The translations under genes and the position numbers were made by a program. Below are positions 48,301-56,700 of a stretch of 64,000 bases of DNA, piece after piece. How positions within the stretch are numbered: position 1 is the stretch's first letter; each line of letters begins with the position of its first letter. This DNA comes from Solen grandis. Lineage: Eukaryota; Mollusca; Bivalvia; Adapedonta; Solenidae. The notes under the pieces were generated by a model. The model worked only from the letters and a program-made list of their open reading frames with translations, had not been told where the DNA came from and did not search any database. The stretch lies in assembly GCA_021229015.1 (NCBI GenBank), contig CM037777.1, forward strand, positions 52,273,554-52,337,553. The letters are read 5' to 3'.

Positions 48301-49141
48301 GCCTCCCCTTGATAATTTTGTTGTCATGAGTCATCTCCCCTGAAAAGTGAAAAAGTGACTTCCTCCATGTTTAGATTTCTTTTCAAGAAATTTGAAACAG
48401 AATCATATATTGCATCTTTCTACGGTAAGTATTTCTCGAAAACAAATTTAGTGTTCCATATTCACAGAAATTGGATATTTCTCATAGACTTCAATTTTAA
48501 ACTTAAATACATGTACCTGATTATCTCCCTCACATGTAATAAAACCCGAAAAAAAAATCTCTATGAAACATGTTTATTTTTGGATGCCATCAAAGTGACA
48601 AAGTCTTTTTTATAGTAATATTACCATCCGGAGAGATATGGAATGTGGCTATTATGGGGCGTATGCATCAAGTCGGGAAACTTAAATTTTGATCGATAAA
48701 GTTTATCCAAACATATCATTAATTCCCTTATTTTAGAATTTTTGCGGCCTGACCGAACGCACATTGCCATATGCAACAATCACTGTTTGAGAGTCAGCTC
48801 CCATTCATTTGTTCCACAAAAGTCCCCACTACATCACGGGCGCTGCTTTTGAAATGATCGGTGAATGGTAAATGTAAACTAATAGTCCATCGGGGGAAAT
48901 TTGGAGAGTAACGGAATTATTCGCTCTTTGGTTTCCGACGATGGTTCAAATCAGATTAATACATTTCTATTCGTCTTCTATTTCTTATTTTACTTATATT
49001 ATGAGAATGCATTTTTTTTTTGTAAATTCAGTATCGTAAAATGCTTTAAATTATCCATCTTATGATTGTTGACAGATAGCTCTCCTGGAACTCCAAGCTT
49101 TGGTTGAGCTCAAATGTAGAAGAAATGAATCTGACAACTAA
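29938..49141 (+). CDS. ACSF2-like acyl-CoA synthetase (adenylate-forming), 17 coding exons, possibly decaying
   Basis: Seventeen plus-strand exons keep phase through 16 introns and give about 573 residues, close to ACSF2-type medium-chain acyl-CoA ligases, which activate fatty acids to acyl-AMP and then acyl-CoA. In order: YYHGVVSKPISCATIGDVL (N-terminal); VFVFGVTDIEYFVIYHAVV; FRSS|GSTGKPKI (ATP phosphate loop, split by an intron); ITWHAGMPFEFVNAVNSP; VIYGSTEAPAC (adenine motif YGxTE); RGICVRGWTVFKEYL; HY(G)GDIGVMDETGHVRY (ribose-binding Asp); RRKTDVVRFTRFNDLFYPTE (hinge); VVGVNNDAIGHDVCLCVE. Oddities: an in-frame TAG at 43531, a damaged donor at about 43646, and GARNK at the C-terminus where the family has GKxxK, so the catalytic lysine appears lost. 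The first coding exon was not found. Alternatives: a paralogue with altered function, or assembly errors. Confidence 0.8.
30476..30849. mobile_element. 374-bp MITE inside a SINE-like host
   Basis: Ends GAAAACCCAC and GTGGGTTTTC with long imperfect inner inverted repeats (gcagaacttcatactcatga versus tcatgaaaacgaagttctgc). Both flanks carry ggttcaatccc, a B-box-like text, and downstream 'gtgactggtcgggtgatcaa' and 'acgtgatatcac' resemble SINE family A, so the MITE may sit in an older SINE (30440-31050). The mirrored copy is at about 60,405-60,780. Confidence 0.6.
31145..31279 (+). CDS. Synthetase exon 2
   Basis: Acceptor cacttccag, 45 codons ADNLSKAFLEAGLKQGD...LVFMT, donor GTAAGT. Confidence 0.82.
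31442..31696 (-). mobile_element. Full-length tRNA-derived SINE, family B, with 12-bp target duplication
   Basis: Minus sense begins with a tRNA-like head: A box in cgtggccgagcggttacagt and B box tgggttcgaatcccggtag, then body 'acctgtaattagctggacgt' and 'gcagcgacggtaaacccc', ending in a short (CAA)n tail. ACCTTAACCTTG is duplicated at 31430-31441 and 31697-31708. The mirrored arm has the unoccupied site (single CAAGGTTAAGGT at 59811-59822). Confidence 0.88.
31864..31911 (+). CDS. Synthetase exon 3
   Basis: Short 16-codon exon DIFPAAGAPFSKFDFS, acceptor tttacag, donor GTAAGT. The mirrored copy encodes T for I at position 2 and T for A at position 5. Confidence 0.75.
32327..32418 (+). CDS. Synthetase exon 4
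   Basis: Encodes VPPSAVLIGRSLRNKETVDI and ILQDAYELTK; donor GTAAGT in phase 2. Confidence 0.75.
32600..32850. repeat. Pyrimidine-rich tract with (CT)n and conserved 3' segment
   Basis: In intron 4 a CTGT/CTCT tract is followed by 'ggatgaggctaccagaaac' and a polyadenylation-like aataaaattg. It may be the tail of a retroelement. Mirrored at about 58,710-58,960. Confidence 0.35.
34087..34137 (+). CDS. Synthetase exon 5
   Basis: Acceptor ctttttcag; DSMKFLILNVNTEFPD; donor GTAAGT. Confidence 0.75.
34439..34635. mobile_element. 197-bp MITE with TACTGTMAAATCATTAATT termini
   Basis: Left TACTGTAAAATCATTAAT and right attaatgatttgacagta are inverted, with inner 'cgtggaaattaatattcgtgg' and 'tgtcccgcgaaaa' blocks. 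A related fragment lies at 36,885-36,970. Mirrored at about 56,975-57,165. TA flanks suggest Tc1/mariner-type. Confidence 0.65.
35355..35472 (+). CDS. Synthetase exon 6
   Basis: Acceptor tgccacag; DCSNYHDFLSKGSKVSD through MDVTALCFRSS, which ends just before the phosphate loop; donor GTCAGT. Confidence 0.8.
35505..35720 (-). mobile_element. SINE family B copy in intron 6
   Basis: Minus-sense B box (gggttcgaatccttatat) and body (acctgtaacaagctgagc, gtcgcagagaatgttaac). It begins about 30 bp after exon 6. Mirrored at about 55,885-56,095. Confidence 0.6.
36409..36504 (+). CDS. Synthetase exon 7: ATP phosphate loop
   Basis: Acceptor tttgttgcag; GSTGKPKISCITHQVLVNIA through YTPDAK. The frame stays open to 36642, but the phase-0 donor GTTAAA at 36505 best fits the next exon and the family alignment; the donor is weak. 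Confidence 0.7.
37345..37465 (-). mobile_element. tRNA-headed SINE (family D) next to the exon 8 acceptor
   Basis: Minus-sense head 'gtcgtggttcagttgttata' and B box 'aagggttcgatccccatt', then 'tgtccttctttggtgcaata' and 'ctaggaaccatcgacaggga'. Mirrored at about 53,941-54,075. Confidence 0.6.
37505..37680 (+). CDS. Synthetase exon 8
   Basis: Acceptor aatttacag; PDVVSILNPKLDDMGN through ADIFMEYVQKE; donor GTAATT. A SINE ends about 40 bp upstream of the acceptor. Confidence 0.8.
37878..38085. mobile_element. Hairpin element of CGCGAAA / TTTCGCG repeats
   Basis: The left half repeats 'gaaaacgcgaaagtacgagac' -like units; the right half is their reverse complement (tttcgcgttttcgtactttcg-like), meeting near 37,980 at gatgacatcatcatttcgtc. 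Likely a foldback or MITE in intron 8. Confidence 0.6.
38086..40531. other. Rest of synthetase intron 8
   Basis: Contains an AC run then a TC run at about 38396-38450 and a GT run at about 39603-39641. No coding exon or recognisable transposon otherwise. Confidence 0.5.
40532..40623 (+). CDS. Synthetase exon 9
   Basis: Acceptor tctattccag; ITWHAGMPFEFVNAVNSP and NYDVSTLRG, a conserved block of the family; donor GTAACA. Confidence 0.85.
41568..41638 (+). CDS. Synthetase exon 10
   Basis: Acceptor tttttccag; GSLVSQVISKENLAKVRTRF; donor GTAAGT. Confidence 0.82.
41705..41991. repeat. ~48-bp minisatellite in intron 10
   Basis: Four to five copies of 'atgaacgcatttagagtggt' plus 'attcatgaatatacatgaat' with shorter upstream variants; units differ in the number of 'gaatatacat' blocks. 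Confidence 0.75.
42455..42562 (+). CDS. Synthetase exon 11: adenine-binding motif
   Basis: VIYGSTEAPACLGISHLHST with the YGSTE motif; ends CLGYPFPHNE; donor GTAGCT. Confidence 0.85.
42900..43225 (-). mobile_element. Reference copy of SINE family A (tRNA head, body, ACAA tail)
   Basis: In minus sense: A-box region gtggtcaaatggtttaagc, B box cgttggtttgatccctggg, 'tggtactggtatggctccc', 'cttggcgctcagcatataag', 'ctgggtgtggtatcatgcc', 'tccaaatgactgaaatact', and an acaaacaga tail. About 325 bp. It lies in intron 11. Confidence 0.75.
43495..43646 (+). CDS. Synthetase exon 12 with in-frame stop and disturbed donor
   Basis: Acceptor tttgttgcag; VKLVDENDALFL, then TAG at 43531-43533, then EQRGICVRGWTVFKEYLFD through KNGWFHYG. 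Both sides of the stop are in the same frame. The sequence ttcctataggaacagagggg also reads VPIGTEG in the +1 frame, the text the family usually has here, which suggests one base lost before it and two after it. The exon should end TATGG with phase 2, but the next bases are GGGTTT, not GT: a five-G run replaces the expected three. Confidence 0.7.
43695..43860 (-). repeat. Dispersed repeat C (2 of 3)
   Basis: Reverse orientation of 23618-23785: 'gatgcaagcatccattgactt' -like text and 'catggtcatggtccttt'. Confidence 0.45.
44044..44201. mobile_element. Hairpin MITE, first of an adjacent pair
   Basis: Termini ttttttattttatgctaac and ttagcataaaataaaaaga are inverted; located in intron 12. Confidence 0.5.
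44202..44328. mobile_element. 127-bp hairpin MITE, second of the pair
   Basis: ATTTGTTTGTTTTGAGT with taaatatggaatatatctc pairs with gagatatattccatattcac and actcaaaacaaacaaat, giving about 35-bp inverted repeats with few mismatches. Confidence 0.65.
44481..44628 (+). CDS. Synthetase exon 13: ribose-binding Asp and hinge
   Basis: Acceptor gtatcttag; GDIGVMDETGHVRYVRRKTD and FNDLFYPTEILSAISKF; donor GTGAGA. Confidence 0.85.
44749..44890 (-). mobile_element. Old SINE family B-like fragment
   Basis: After a G run, the minus strand shows an A-box-like tgaaaggccaaacggttatg and a B-box-like gctcgaattccagc at tRNA spacing. Weak. Confidence 0.35.
45086..45138 (+). CDS. Synthetase exon 14
   Basis: Acceptor cttttacag; VVGVNNDAIGHDVCLCV; donor GTAGGT. 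Confidence 0.8.
45270..45345. repeat. (AAAT)n microsatellite in intron 14
   Basis: About fifteen AAAT units with one interruption. Confidence 0.8.
45430..45487 (+). CDS. Synthetase exon 15
   Basis: Acceptor ttatcatag; PEENEVVSEEELRSIMEKE; donor GTAAAT. Confidence 0.8.
45838..46015 (+). repeat. Dispersed repeat C (3 of 3)
   Basis: Same order of blocks as 23618-23785: 'aatccatccatcatta', 'gtggatgcttgcatc', 'ttttcaagcatttgaaagac'. Confidence 0.5.
46083..46762 (+). pseudogene. 3' end of a non-LTR retrotransposon (LINE), reverse-transcriptase C-terminus
   Basis: Plus-strand frames show ATAYKTYVSPIVEYAF, then IQHRAARFVKNDYRRTSSVT, then a frameshift into YRINQNRVDIIL and YQYSFFPASIVLWNHLP. The order 'LVRPxLEYAxxVW, IQRRAARFVxxDYxxxSSVT, SFFPxTxxxWNxLP' is the typical C-terminal region of CR1/Jockey-type ORF2. 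It ends in an (ATC)n tail at about 46,733-46,760, as for a LINE 3' terminus. 5' truncated, broken, in intron 15. Confidence 0.75.
46763..47801. other. Rest of synthetase intron 15
   Basis: No recognisable feature. Confidence 0.35.
47802..47873 (+). CDS. Synthetase exon 16: C-terminal lysine region
   Basis: Acceptor cttattgtag; DHPYYYFVFSSFPRTGARNK; donor GTAAAC. Family members read FP.T..GKxxK; here the residue after G is A. Confidence 0.75.
48184..48665. mobile_element. ~480-bp element with inverted termini in intron 16
   Basis: Left ACGCCCCATAATAGC (from 48187) and right GCTATTATGGGGCGT (to 48662) are perfect inverted repeats with similar outer text. No transposase frame. Confidence 0.55.
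49076..49141 (+). CDS. Synthetase terminal exon 17
   Basis: Acceptor ttgttgacag; IALLELQALVELKCRRNE then SDN and TAA at 49139-49141. Confidence 0.7.
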   Translation: MALLELQALVELKCRRNESDN

Positions 49142-49864
49142 AGGTGCAGAATTGGTCCATCTGCACAATTGGCTTTTCTGGAGTACTGTCACTTCTGTTT
49201 CCGAAAAATCATAAATGTCATGGCCTTAAAGGCATACCTGCACAATGCAGTTATTCAAGCAAATTTAGAAAATTCTCATGGAAAGTTTTAATTTTCCTTC
49301 TTTGTCTATATAGAAAATAACTGCATTGTTCACGTATGCCTTTAAATATCTCAAAAACAATGATTTTTTATCAAGGTACTATGGATGTAATATGTAATCC
49401 TTTAAAGGATCTTTCAAATGACATTTAGATTTTGGAGATCAGGGTTAAATCTGTTGAGTTATGGCAGAAAAGAGGAAAATTATGTTTGCTTGATGCATTG
49501 CTTTTAAAATGGTTTGTATGTTAAAATGATCAGGTTATTAATTTCAAAGTTGTTCGTGGAAAAAAAAGTATTTGAAATAGGCATCTTTTTGATGTTTTGT
49601 TTGGGTTTGACCGTTCATATTTCAAAATCCGTCAAAGATAGGTCTAAATATAAAGTCCTCGAAATGTTGGGAATCTGGGGACCTTTCTAATGATACCTAG
49701 TTTTTAAATGGGGCATAATATAAGAAAGTTACATGAAAAATTAGAATATCTGAATACTGGTTTTTCAAAAAGAAAAAGAAAAGAACCTTTTTGCATGTAA
49801 AGAGGATTGGTTGTAGTTTAGCCTTGTGGTACACCAATTTCGAGAATTATTGAGCTTCGTTTTA
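49142..49864. other. 3' flank of the synthetase gene
   Basis: Presumed 3' untranslated region and beyond; no clear polyadenylation signal found. Confidence 0.35.
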
Positions 49865-50320
49865 AAGAGGGTTCCTTGAAGAGCCAGCATCATGAAATTG
49901 TAACAGGGGGCAAGCCCTTTAGTTTCCATTGATTGCATTGATTTCCATTTTTATATGACATCATTTGACGTCAAAATTAGCATCTGCTATCAAATTATTT
50001 TGTGCTCTACAGCTTTCAATTCTGGATGGATTTTCTTCAATTTTTACAGATAATGTATTGCAAGATAATTATGTAATGAATATTTTAAGGTTTGCTATGG
50101 TTTGCAGAGCAGAACGCCCCATCGTTTGTTCAGACAAACGAAATATATATATAATCGGTTTTTAGTCAGGTTTCCTGTGAGCCAGTATCATGGAATTTCA
50201 ACAGCAAACGTGACTTTGTTCCTTTTGAATCCAGTAAATTGCGTTCTTATGTGATGCCAGGGTTAAAATTAGCTACCAAATATTGTTCGTATTCTACAGC
50301 CACCATTTCTTCTATGTAAT
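49865..50320. repeat. Imperfect ~300-bp direct repeat
   Basis: 'gagccagcatcatgaaattg', 'aaaattagcatctgctatca', 'tgtgctctacagc' at 49865-50030 recur, diverged, as 'gagccagtatcatggaattt', 'aaaattagctaccaaat', 'cgtattctacagcc' at 50175-50310. Confidence 0.45.
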
Positions 50321-50348
50321 TCACAGGGACTTGCTCCTGTATGTTTTT

Positions 50349-52660
50349 AGCTCACTTGAGCACAACGTGCTCATGGTGAGCTTTTCTGATCGCCTTTTGT
50401 CCGTCGTCCGTGCGTCCGTCGTTAACAATTTTTTAAACAACATCTCCTCCTAAACTACCCACTGGATTTTGATCAACCTTCAAAGGAATGTTCATTATGG
50501 GACCCTTTACCAAAGTTGTTAAAATTATTTTGATTGGTCAAAAATCTAGGTCACAGGAGCTAAAAATAGATTTTAAAAATGAAAATTTAAAAAATTTTCT
50601 TCTCCGAAACCACAAGGGTTAGCCTTTTGAATTTTGGTATGTAGCATGATCTTATGACTCTCTACTATGATTGTTCAAATTATGACCCTGGGGTCAAAAT
50701 TGGCCCCGCCCCAGGGGTCACTTGATTTAACATAGGCTTATATTAGGAAAAACTTCTTCTCAGAAACCACAAGGCCTGGGGTTTAAATATTTGGTGTGCA
50801 GCATTGTCTAGTAGATAACAACCAAGTTTGTTCAAATCATGGCCCTGGGGTCAAATTTGGCCCTGCGAAGGGGTCACCCGATTTTACATAGGCTAATATA
50901 GAAAAAAAAACTTGAAAAATCTTCTTCTCAGAAACCACAAAGCCTGAGGTTTAGATATTCGGTATGTAACATTGTTTAGAAAGTCTCTACCAAATTTGTA
51001 CAAATCATTACCTTTGGGTCAAATTTGCCCCCGCCATAGGGATCACCTGATTTTACATAGGCTAATATTGCAAAAAAAAATTGAAATATCTTCTTCTCAG
51101 AAACCACAAGGCATAGAGTTAAGATAGTTGGTGTAGCATTGTCTAGTGGATCTCTACCAAGTTTGTTCAAATCATGACCCTGGGGTCAAAATTGGCCCAG
51201 TCCTAGGGGTCAATTGATTAAACAAAGGCTAATATAGAAAAAACTTGGAAAATCTTCTTCTCAGAAACCACAAGGCATAGAGTTAATATATTTGGTGTGC
51301 AGCATTGCCTAGTGGATTGCTAAGTTTGTTCAAATCATGACCCTGGGGTCAAAATTGACCCAGCCCCAGGGGTCACTTGATTAAACAAAGGCTAATATAG
51401 AAAAAAAAATTGAAGAATCTTCTTCTCCGAAACCACAAGGCCTTGGGTTTAGATATTTGGTATGCAGCATTGCAAAGTGGATTGCCAAGTTTGTTAAAAT
51501 CATGACCCTTGGGTCAAAATTGACCCAGCTCCAGGGGTCACTCGATTAAACATAGTCTAATATAGGAAAAAAAAAAGAAAAATCTTCTTCTCAGAAACCA
51601 CAAGGCATAGAGTTAAGATATTTGGTGTGTAGCATTGTCTAGTAGATCTCCACCAAGTTTGTTCAAATCATGACCCTGGGGTCAAAATTGACCCAGCCCA
51701 AGGGGTCACTTGATTAAACATAGGCTAATATAGAAAGAAAAACATGAAAAATCTTCTCAGAAACCACAGGGCATAGAGTTAAGATATTTGGTGTGTAGCA
51801 TTGTTTAGTGGATCTCTACCCATTTTGTTCAAATCATGGCCCTGGGGTCAAAATTGGCCCAACACCAGGGGTCAATTGATTAAACAAAGGCTAATATAGA
51901 AAAAAAAACTTGAAAAAATCTTCTTCTCCAAAACCACAAGGCTTGGGGTTTAGATATTTGGTGTATAGCATTGCCAAGTGGATTGCCAAGTTTGTTTAAA
52001 TCATGACCCTTGGGTCAAAATTCCCTGTCTAGTTGATCTCTACCAAGCTTGTTCAAATCATGATCCTGGGGTCAAAATTGGCCCAGCCCCAGGGGTCACT
52101 TAATTGAACAAAATCTAATATAGAAAAAAATGATAAATCTTCTTTTCAAAAACCAGAAAACCTGGGGTTTAGATATTTGGTGTGCAACATTGTCTAGAAG
52201 ATCACTACCAAGTTTGTTCAAATCATGGCCCTGGGGTCAAATTTGGCCCCGCCATAGGGGTCAACTGATTTTACATAGGCTAATATTGGAAAAAACATGA
52301 ACAATCTTCTTCTCAGAAACCACAAGGCATAGAGTTAAGATATTTGGTGTGTAGTATTGTCTAGTGGATCTCTACCAAGTTTGATCAAATCATGACCCTG
52401 GGGTCAAAATTGTCCCAGCCCCAGGGGTCACCTGATTAAACAAAGGCTAATATAGAAAAAACTTGAAAAATCTTCTCAGAAACCACAAGGCATAGAGTTA
52501 AGATATTTGGTGTGTAGCATTGTCTAGTGAATTTCTACCAAGTTTGTTCAAATCATGACCCTGGGGTCAAAATTGACCCAGCCCCAGGGGTTACTTGATT
52601 AAACATAGGCTAATGATACCAGGTGAGCGATCTAGGGCCATCATGGCCCTCTTTTTCCTT
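50349..52660. mobile_element. Helentron/HINE-like element with central tandem array
   Basis: Begins after a T run with AGCTCACTTGAGC, holds the hairpin gagcacaacgtgctc, then 'ttttgtccgtcgtccgtgcg'. It ends ccaggtgagcgatctagggc followed by the hairpin gggccatcatggccc and a T run. AGCTCACTTG and CAGGTGAGC are subterminal inverted repeats. Non-autonomous Helitron-type elements with central satellite-like arrays, terminal hairpins and T-T insertion are known from oysters and other bivalves; this element matches that plan. No Rep/helicase gene inside. Confidence 0.5.
50600..52615 (+). repeat. Tandem array of ~165-bp units
   Basis: About twelve units with 'tcttcttctcagaaaccaca', 'agatatttggtgtgtagcat', 'ccaagtttgttcaaatcatg', 'accctggggtcaaaattg', 'ccccaggggtcacttgatta'. 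Spacing between the 'caaatcatg' sites is 161-168 bp except for one short unit near 52,000-52,058. Confidence 0.85.
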
Positions 52661-53500
52661 TAAATCCTAATGTCCACATGAATATCCACAGGGAATTGCT
52701 CCTGTATGTTGTGTTTTTTTTTAATCCTACTGTCCACATAAATATCAACAAGGGTGAACACAAAGTTGGGGAACTACTCGTTTTAACTCGTCATTTACAA
52801 ATCATTCGAATAAAATCTATAAAATTAACATATGGAATCAATAAAATATACATTTCTCTTTTGAAATATACCAAAATATCGTGAAACTTATCTCCCTATG
52901 TCTGCTTTTTCATTTGAAATACTCGCAAATCGGCAAAAAAGTTTGTTTGGCCTTATTAGCGTAAACTGCAACATACTTGGTATAGTGCATACTACTGGTA
53001 TGGTCTAATCTTTGTTTCATACAAGTCGTCTAACTTCGTATATCGATAAAATCAGCTTGTCACTCTAAGCTTTCTAGCACAATGTTTGCTGGTCTGTCAA
53101 TGTTTAGCATAATATGACATGAAAAACATTTATTGTTTACAGTAAAATAATATTTCCCATAACCTACTTATCCAATGTAAATACAGTTAACGTGCACAAC
53201 TTGCAAACAACTGAAGGATTTACTTCCTGTCAATTGTTGTTAACCTAAATATATATTCCTTGTCGTAGAAAATGGGAACATAATGTCATATCGATGTAAG
53301 AAAGAAAACCTATAATTGCGCACTTGTTCAGATGTTTTCTTTACTGCTATCTGGATCAGTCATTGTAAAATGAAACTTCAGGACACAAACCATGAGGAAA
53401 CTAATTACATGTATACAGAACATGTCTTAAATCGAGACCCTACAGTTTAAGTAATTCAATAGACTATACTGTTAAACTCGGTAAAAGATATCGGTATATA
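52661..53500. other. Flank between the array element and the gap
   Basis: A ~20-bp text (cacagggaattgctcctgt at about 52,688) repeats the sequence just before the element (50,326). Otherwise nothing recognised. Confidence 0.35.
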
Positions 53501-53502
53501 AT

Positions 53503-53540
53503 TAGGTTTTCGTGGACTGCAACGCAGCCGCGAAAACCTA
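53503..53540. repeat. 38-bp hairpin
   Basis: TAGGTTTTCG ... CGAAAACCTA form a perfect 10-bp stem around an 18-bp loop, 86 bp before the gap; may be a transposon terminus. Confidence 0.6.
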
Positions 53541-53625
53541 CTGTTCTTCTTGTGTTTCTTTTTCCTTTTTTTTTTCCATTATTATTATTCTTTGCACTTT
53601 TTTTGTGGCCGCTGTTGCGACATGA

Positions 53626-53725
53626 NNNNNNNNNNNNNNNNNNNNNNNNNNNNNNNNNNNNNNNNNNNNNNNNNNNNNNNNNNNNNNNNNNNNNNNNNNN
53701 NNNNNNNNNNNNNNNNNNNNNNNNN
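53626..53725. other. Assembly gap, 100 N
   Basis: Exactly 100 N; the inverted copy starts at the first base after it, inside synthetase exon 8. Confidence 0.95.
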
Positions 53726-56700
53726 TTTTGGACATACTCCATGAAAATGTCGGCTGAGTCAGGTAAAAACGTGACGGTAGGCGGTGCCATCACGGCTGTA
53801 ACGTTCTCCCTCCAGCTATTGTACAAGACCACGACGATATTTATTGTATTTCCCATGTCGTCCAATTTTGGATTTAAAATGGAAACAACGTCTGGCTGTA
53901 AATTATCAGTAAACGTATCTTTACAACAATTAATCAAGTTAGTCCGGTGGTCCAGTTGTTATATACAGGAAGCCGAAGGTCAAGGGTTCGAACCCTGTTT
54001 GAGAAGTATCTTTCATGTCCTTCTTTGGTGCAATATACTTGTCTCTCCTAGGAACCATCGACAGGGATAAGTAGATGTTGTAATAACTTGTTTTTTTCAA
54101 TCGATGTTAAATAATAGGCTTAGTTTTACACAAACATGTACACCGGAAGTTTGTCCCTGCGCTCGTCTGTTGATGAATACTCAGATGCAAGAAAAAGGTT
54201 TGCACTCACTTCTCCGTTATTTCAAAATAGATGTACTATTGTAATTTACGAGTCATTCTAAAATAATATTATGTTTGGCATTGATTTTTTAGAATTCCTT
54301 TAAAAATTTTGACCTTGAACTTGTTATCAGTATTTTTAGTATTCTGCAACTGATTTGGCACGTATTTTTCTTGTTATTTTCAAAGTATTGATATTCTAGG
54401 GAAGTGCATTACATCTCTGAAAGAAATTATACATTATATATAAAGATATTTTACTGAAAGCTTACTTTTCACTTTCCAATGTAGCTGAGCACCGAAAAAT
54501 CATTAGATTTCGTGGGACACTAGTTTTCAATGATTTCTCAAGGGGGACTTTTTCCCACGATTATCAAACCCCATGAAAACAGTCCATGTAATAGATCATA
54601 TATTTTCTAAAACATAAATCTACGACTAAACAATAGTACGAGATTCCCTTTTCTTTTTTTTTTTTTTTGACTGAAAATACATGTATGTTATGGAGAGAGA
54701 TTCTTTTTTATACACAAATAGACCATTTCACCAGGGGATCAGCAATACCCGGTATATTTCGCTGATTTAAACTGACCAATCAGTGACTTGGGAAAATCTC
54801 AAGTATATAATTGATTACTCACTGAACAATGTGTGAAAGTTTACACAAGCATGTAGATAAGATGTTCGGGAAGTGCTCGCTGAATTACGTAGGTTTTCGT
54901 TTAATTTCAGAGAGACATGTTCTAAAGCATATCTAAGAAAAATAGCTTTAACCTTGGCATCAGGTGTATACCGGGCCCGGCAAAACACGGCAATGTTCAC
55001 TAACACTTGGTGTGTTATACAAGAAATCTTTGGTTTTCCCGTGGATCCCTGCAACAAAATTAGAACTGTGCTAATTATGTATAAATGTAAACTCGATATT
55101 TTAGCAATTTTACCCCCTTTTTGGTCCAAAATCTAGAATCCTTTTCACTTAACTTCGTACGAACATATTCTCTTGATGTTCACATTTCAAAAAAGCAAGG
55201 CAGTATTTACATTCTAATTTTTATCCCACAAAAAAGTTTTAATTCTTTGTGTAAAGCAATGCAATGCTGTACGTTTTTTATGTGTTACTATGCAGACAAG
55301 AAATAAGTTAACAAGATATACTTTTTCGTACGAAATTTCGTGAAACGAACCCTTGGTGTATATCAAAGTAGAACGTCTAACCTAACATACATAACGCTGG
55401 AGTTTGAAAGAGACGTGTTAGCTTCAAGTCATAAAGGTTGAACTAAATATCGAAACATCAAAATTTAGTGCAATATAACTGCAGCATCTTAATTAACTTT
55501 TGCCAGTTATTTTAAGCAATATGTGGTATTTAATTCAACAATAGCAGGTAACCATATTCTCCAGCTTCTGAAATTCCTCGGATTTTAGTAAGTTGTATTT
55601 TAGTCAAACTATCTTGTTATACAATATAATTCAATATCCGTAAATCCATTGCTATTCCTAATAGATTATTTAGTGTTAAAAACGACTGCAATTTCCCTTT
55701 AATACGGTATTTAATAAGATATTTTTCAGAACAATAGTGAGTTCAAAAACACTTTATATGTATTATAATGATTTAAATGTCAAAATAAAAATCTAATACC
55801 TCATATGAGTCGGATATATATGTACATGTATATAAAAATGCAACGTCACGTCAACACGGTTTTAGATTGGATAAAGTGATATCTTATCATCTTAAGGTCG
55901 GATTTAGTCCCTGACTAATGTATTCCCTCATCACCGTGGGTTCGAATCCTTGTATAGTCACTCGGGTTTTTCATGTAAGGAATCATTGCAGCCGGCTTTC
56001 GACAGGTTGCTGCATTTTCCTCCACCTGTAACAAGCTGAGCATCGCTATATGCCTGAAATACTGTCGCAGAGAATGTTAACTCGACACAACAACATCAAA
56101 AAGCTAGAGTATCTACTGACACTGCTACGGAAGCACAATGCAGTCACGTCCATGGACACTGAACGCCGTGCCGCAGCCAGCTTCTGGTCAGAGACCTTTG
56201 ACCCTTTTGATAAAAAGTCGTGGTAGTTACTGCAGTCCCTGTGGCAAATTAAGATATGAATAACTGCTGAATGAAAGACAAATTTGATCGACGTTTTTTG
56301 TTTTTTAAAATATCAATAAAATTGTATCCGCGCAGACATTTAGATTGAAGTAGTCTTCATGCAAAGTGGAAAACATATTTGACATAAAAACCTTATTGGA
56401 GTCCATTGTTTTGGGGGGATTTCTTTAAAAACATTTTCACAATTTCTACACCAACATTTACTATTATCATCATTATTCTCATTACCATAAATTATTATAC
56501 ATGATCTTGCCATTATCATTCATTTTAATTCTATTTTTGCCATATGAAGTCATAAAACGTTTTATTTTTACTTTACAGTAATTACAAGCTTTCTTTCGGA
56601 TTTCTAAATATTACATGTTACAAATAATCCTTAAGTTTTTTTTCGTTTGTTACATTTATTTTCCGAAATTCTCTCTCTCTCTCTCTTGTTTGTTTGTTAT

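Noticed and set aside
53464..53937. 157-codon frame running through the gap
   Set aside because: Its middle is N and only 53726-53895 matches a real exon.
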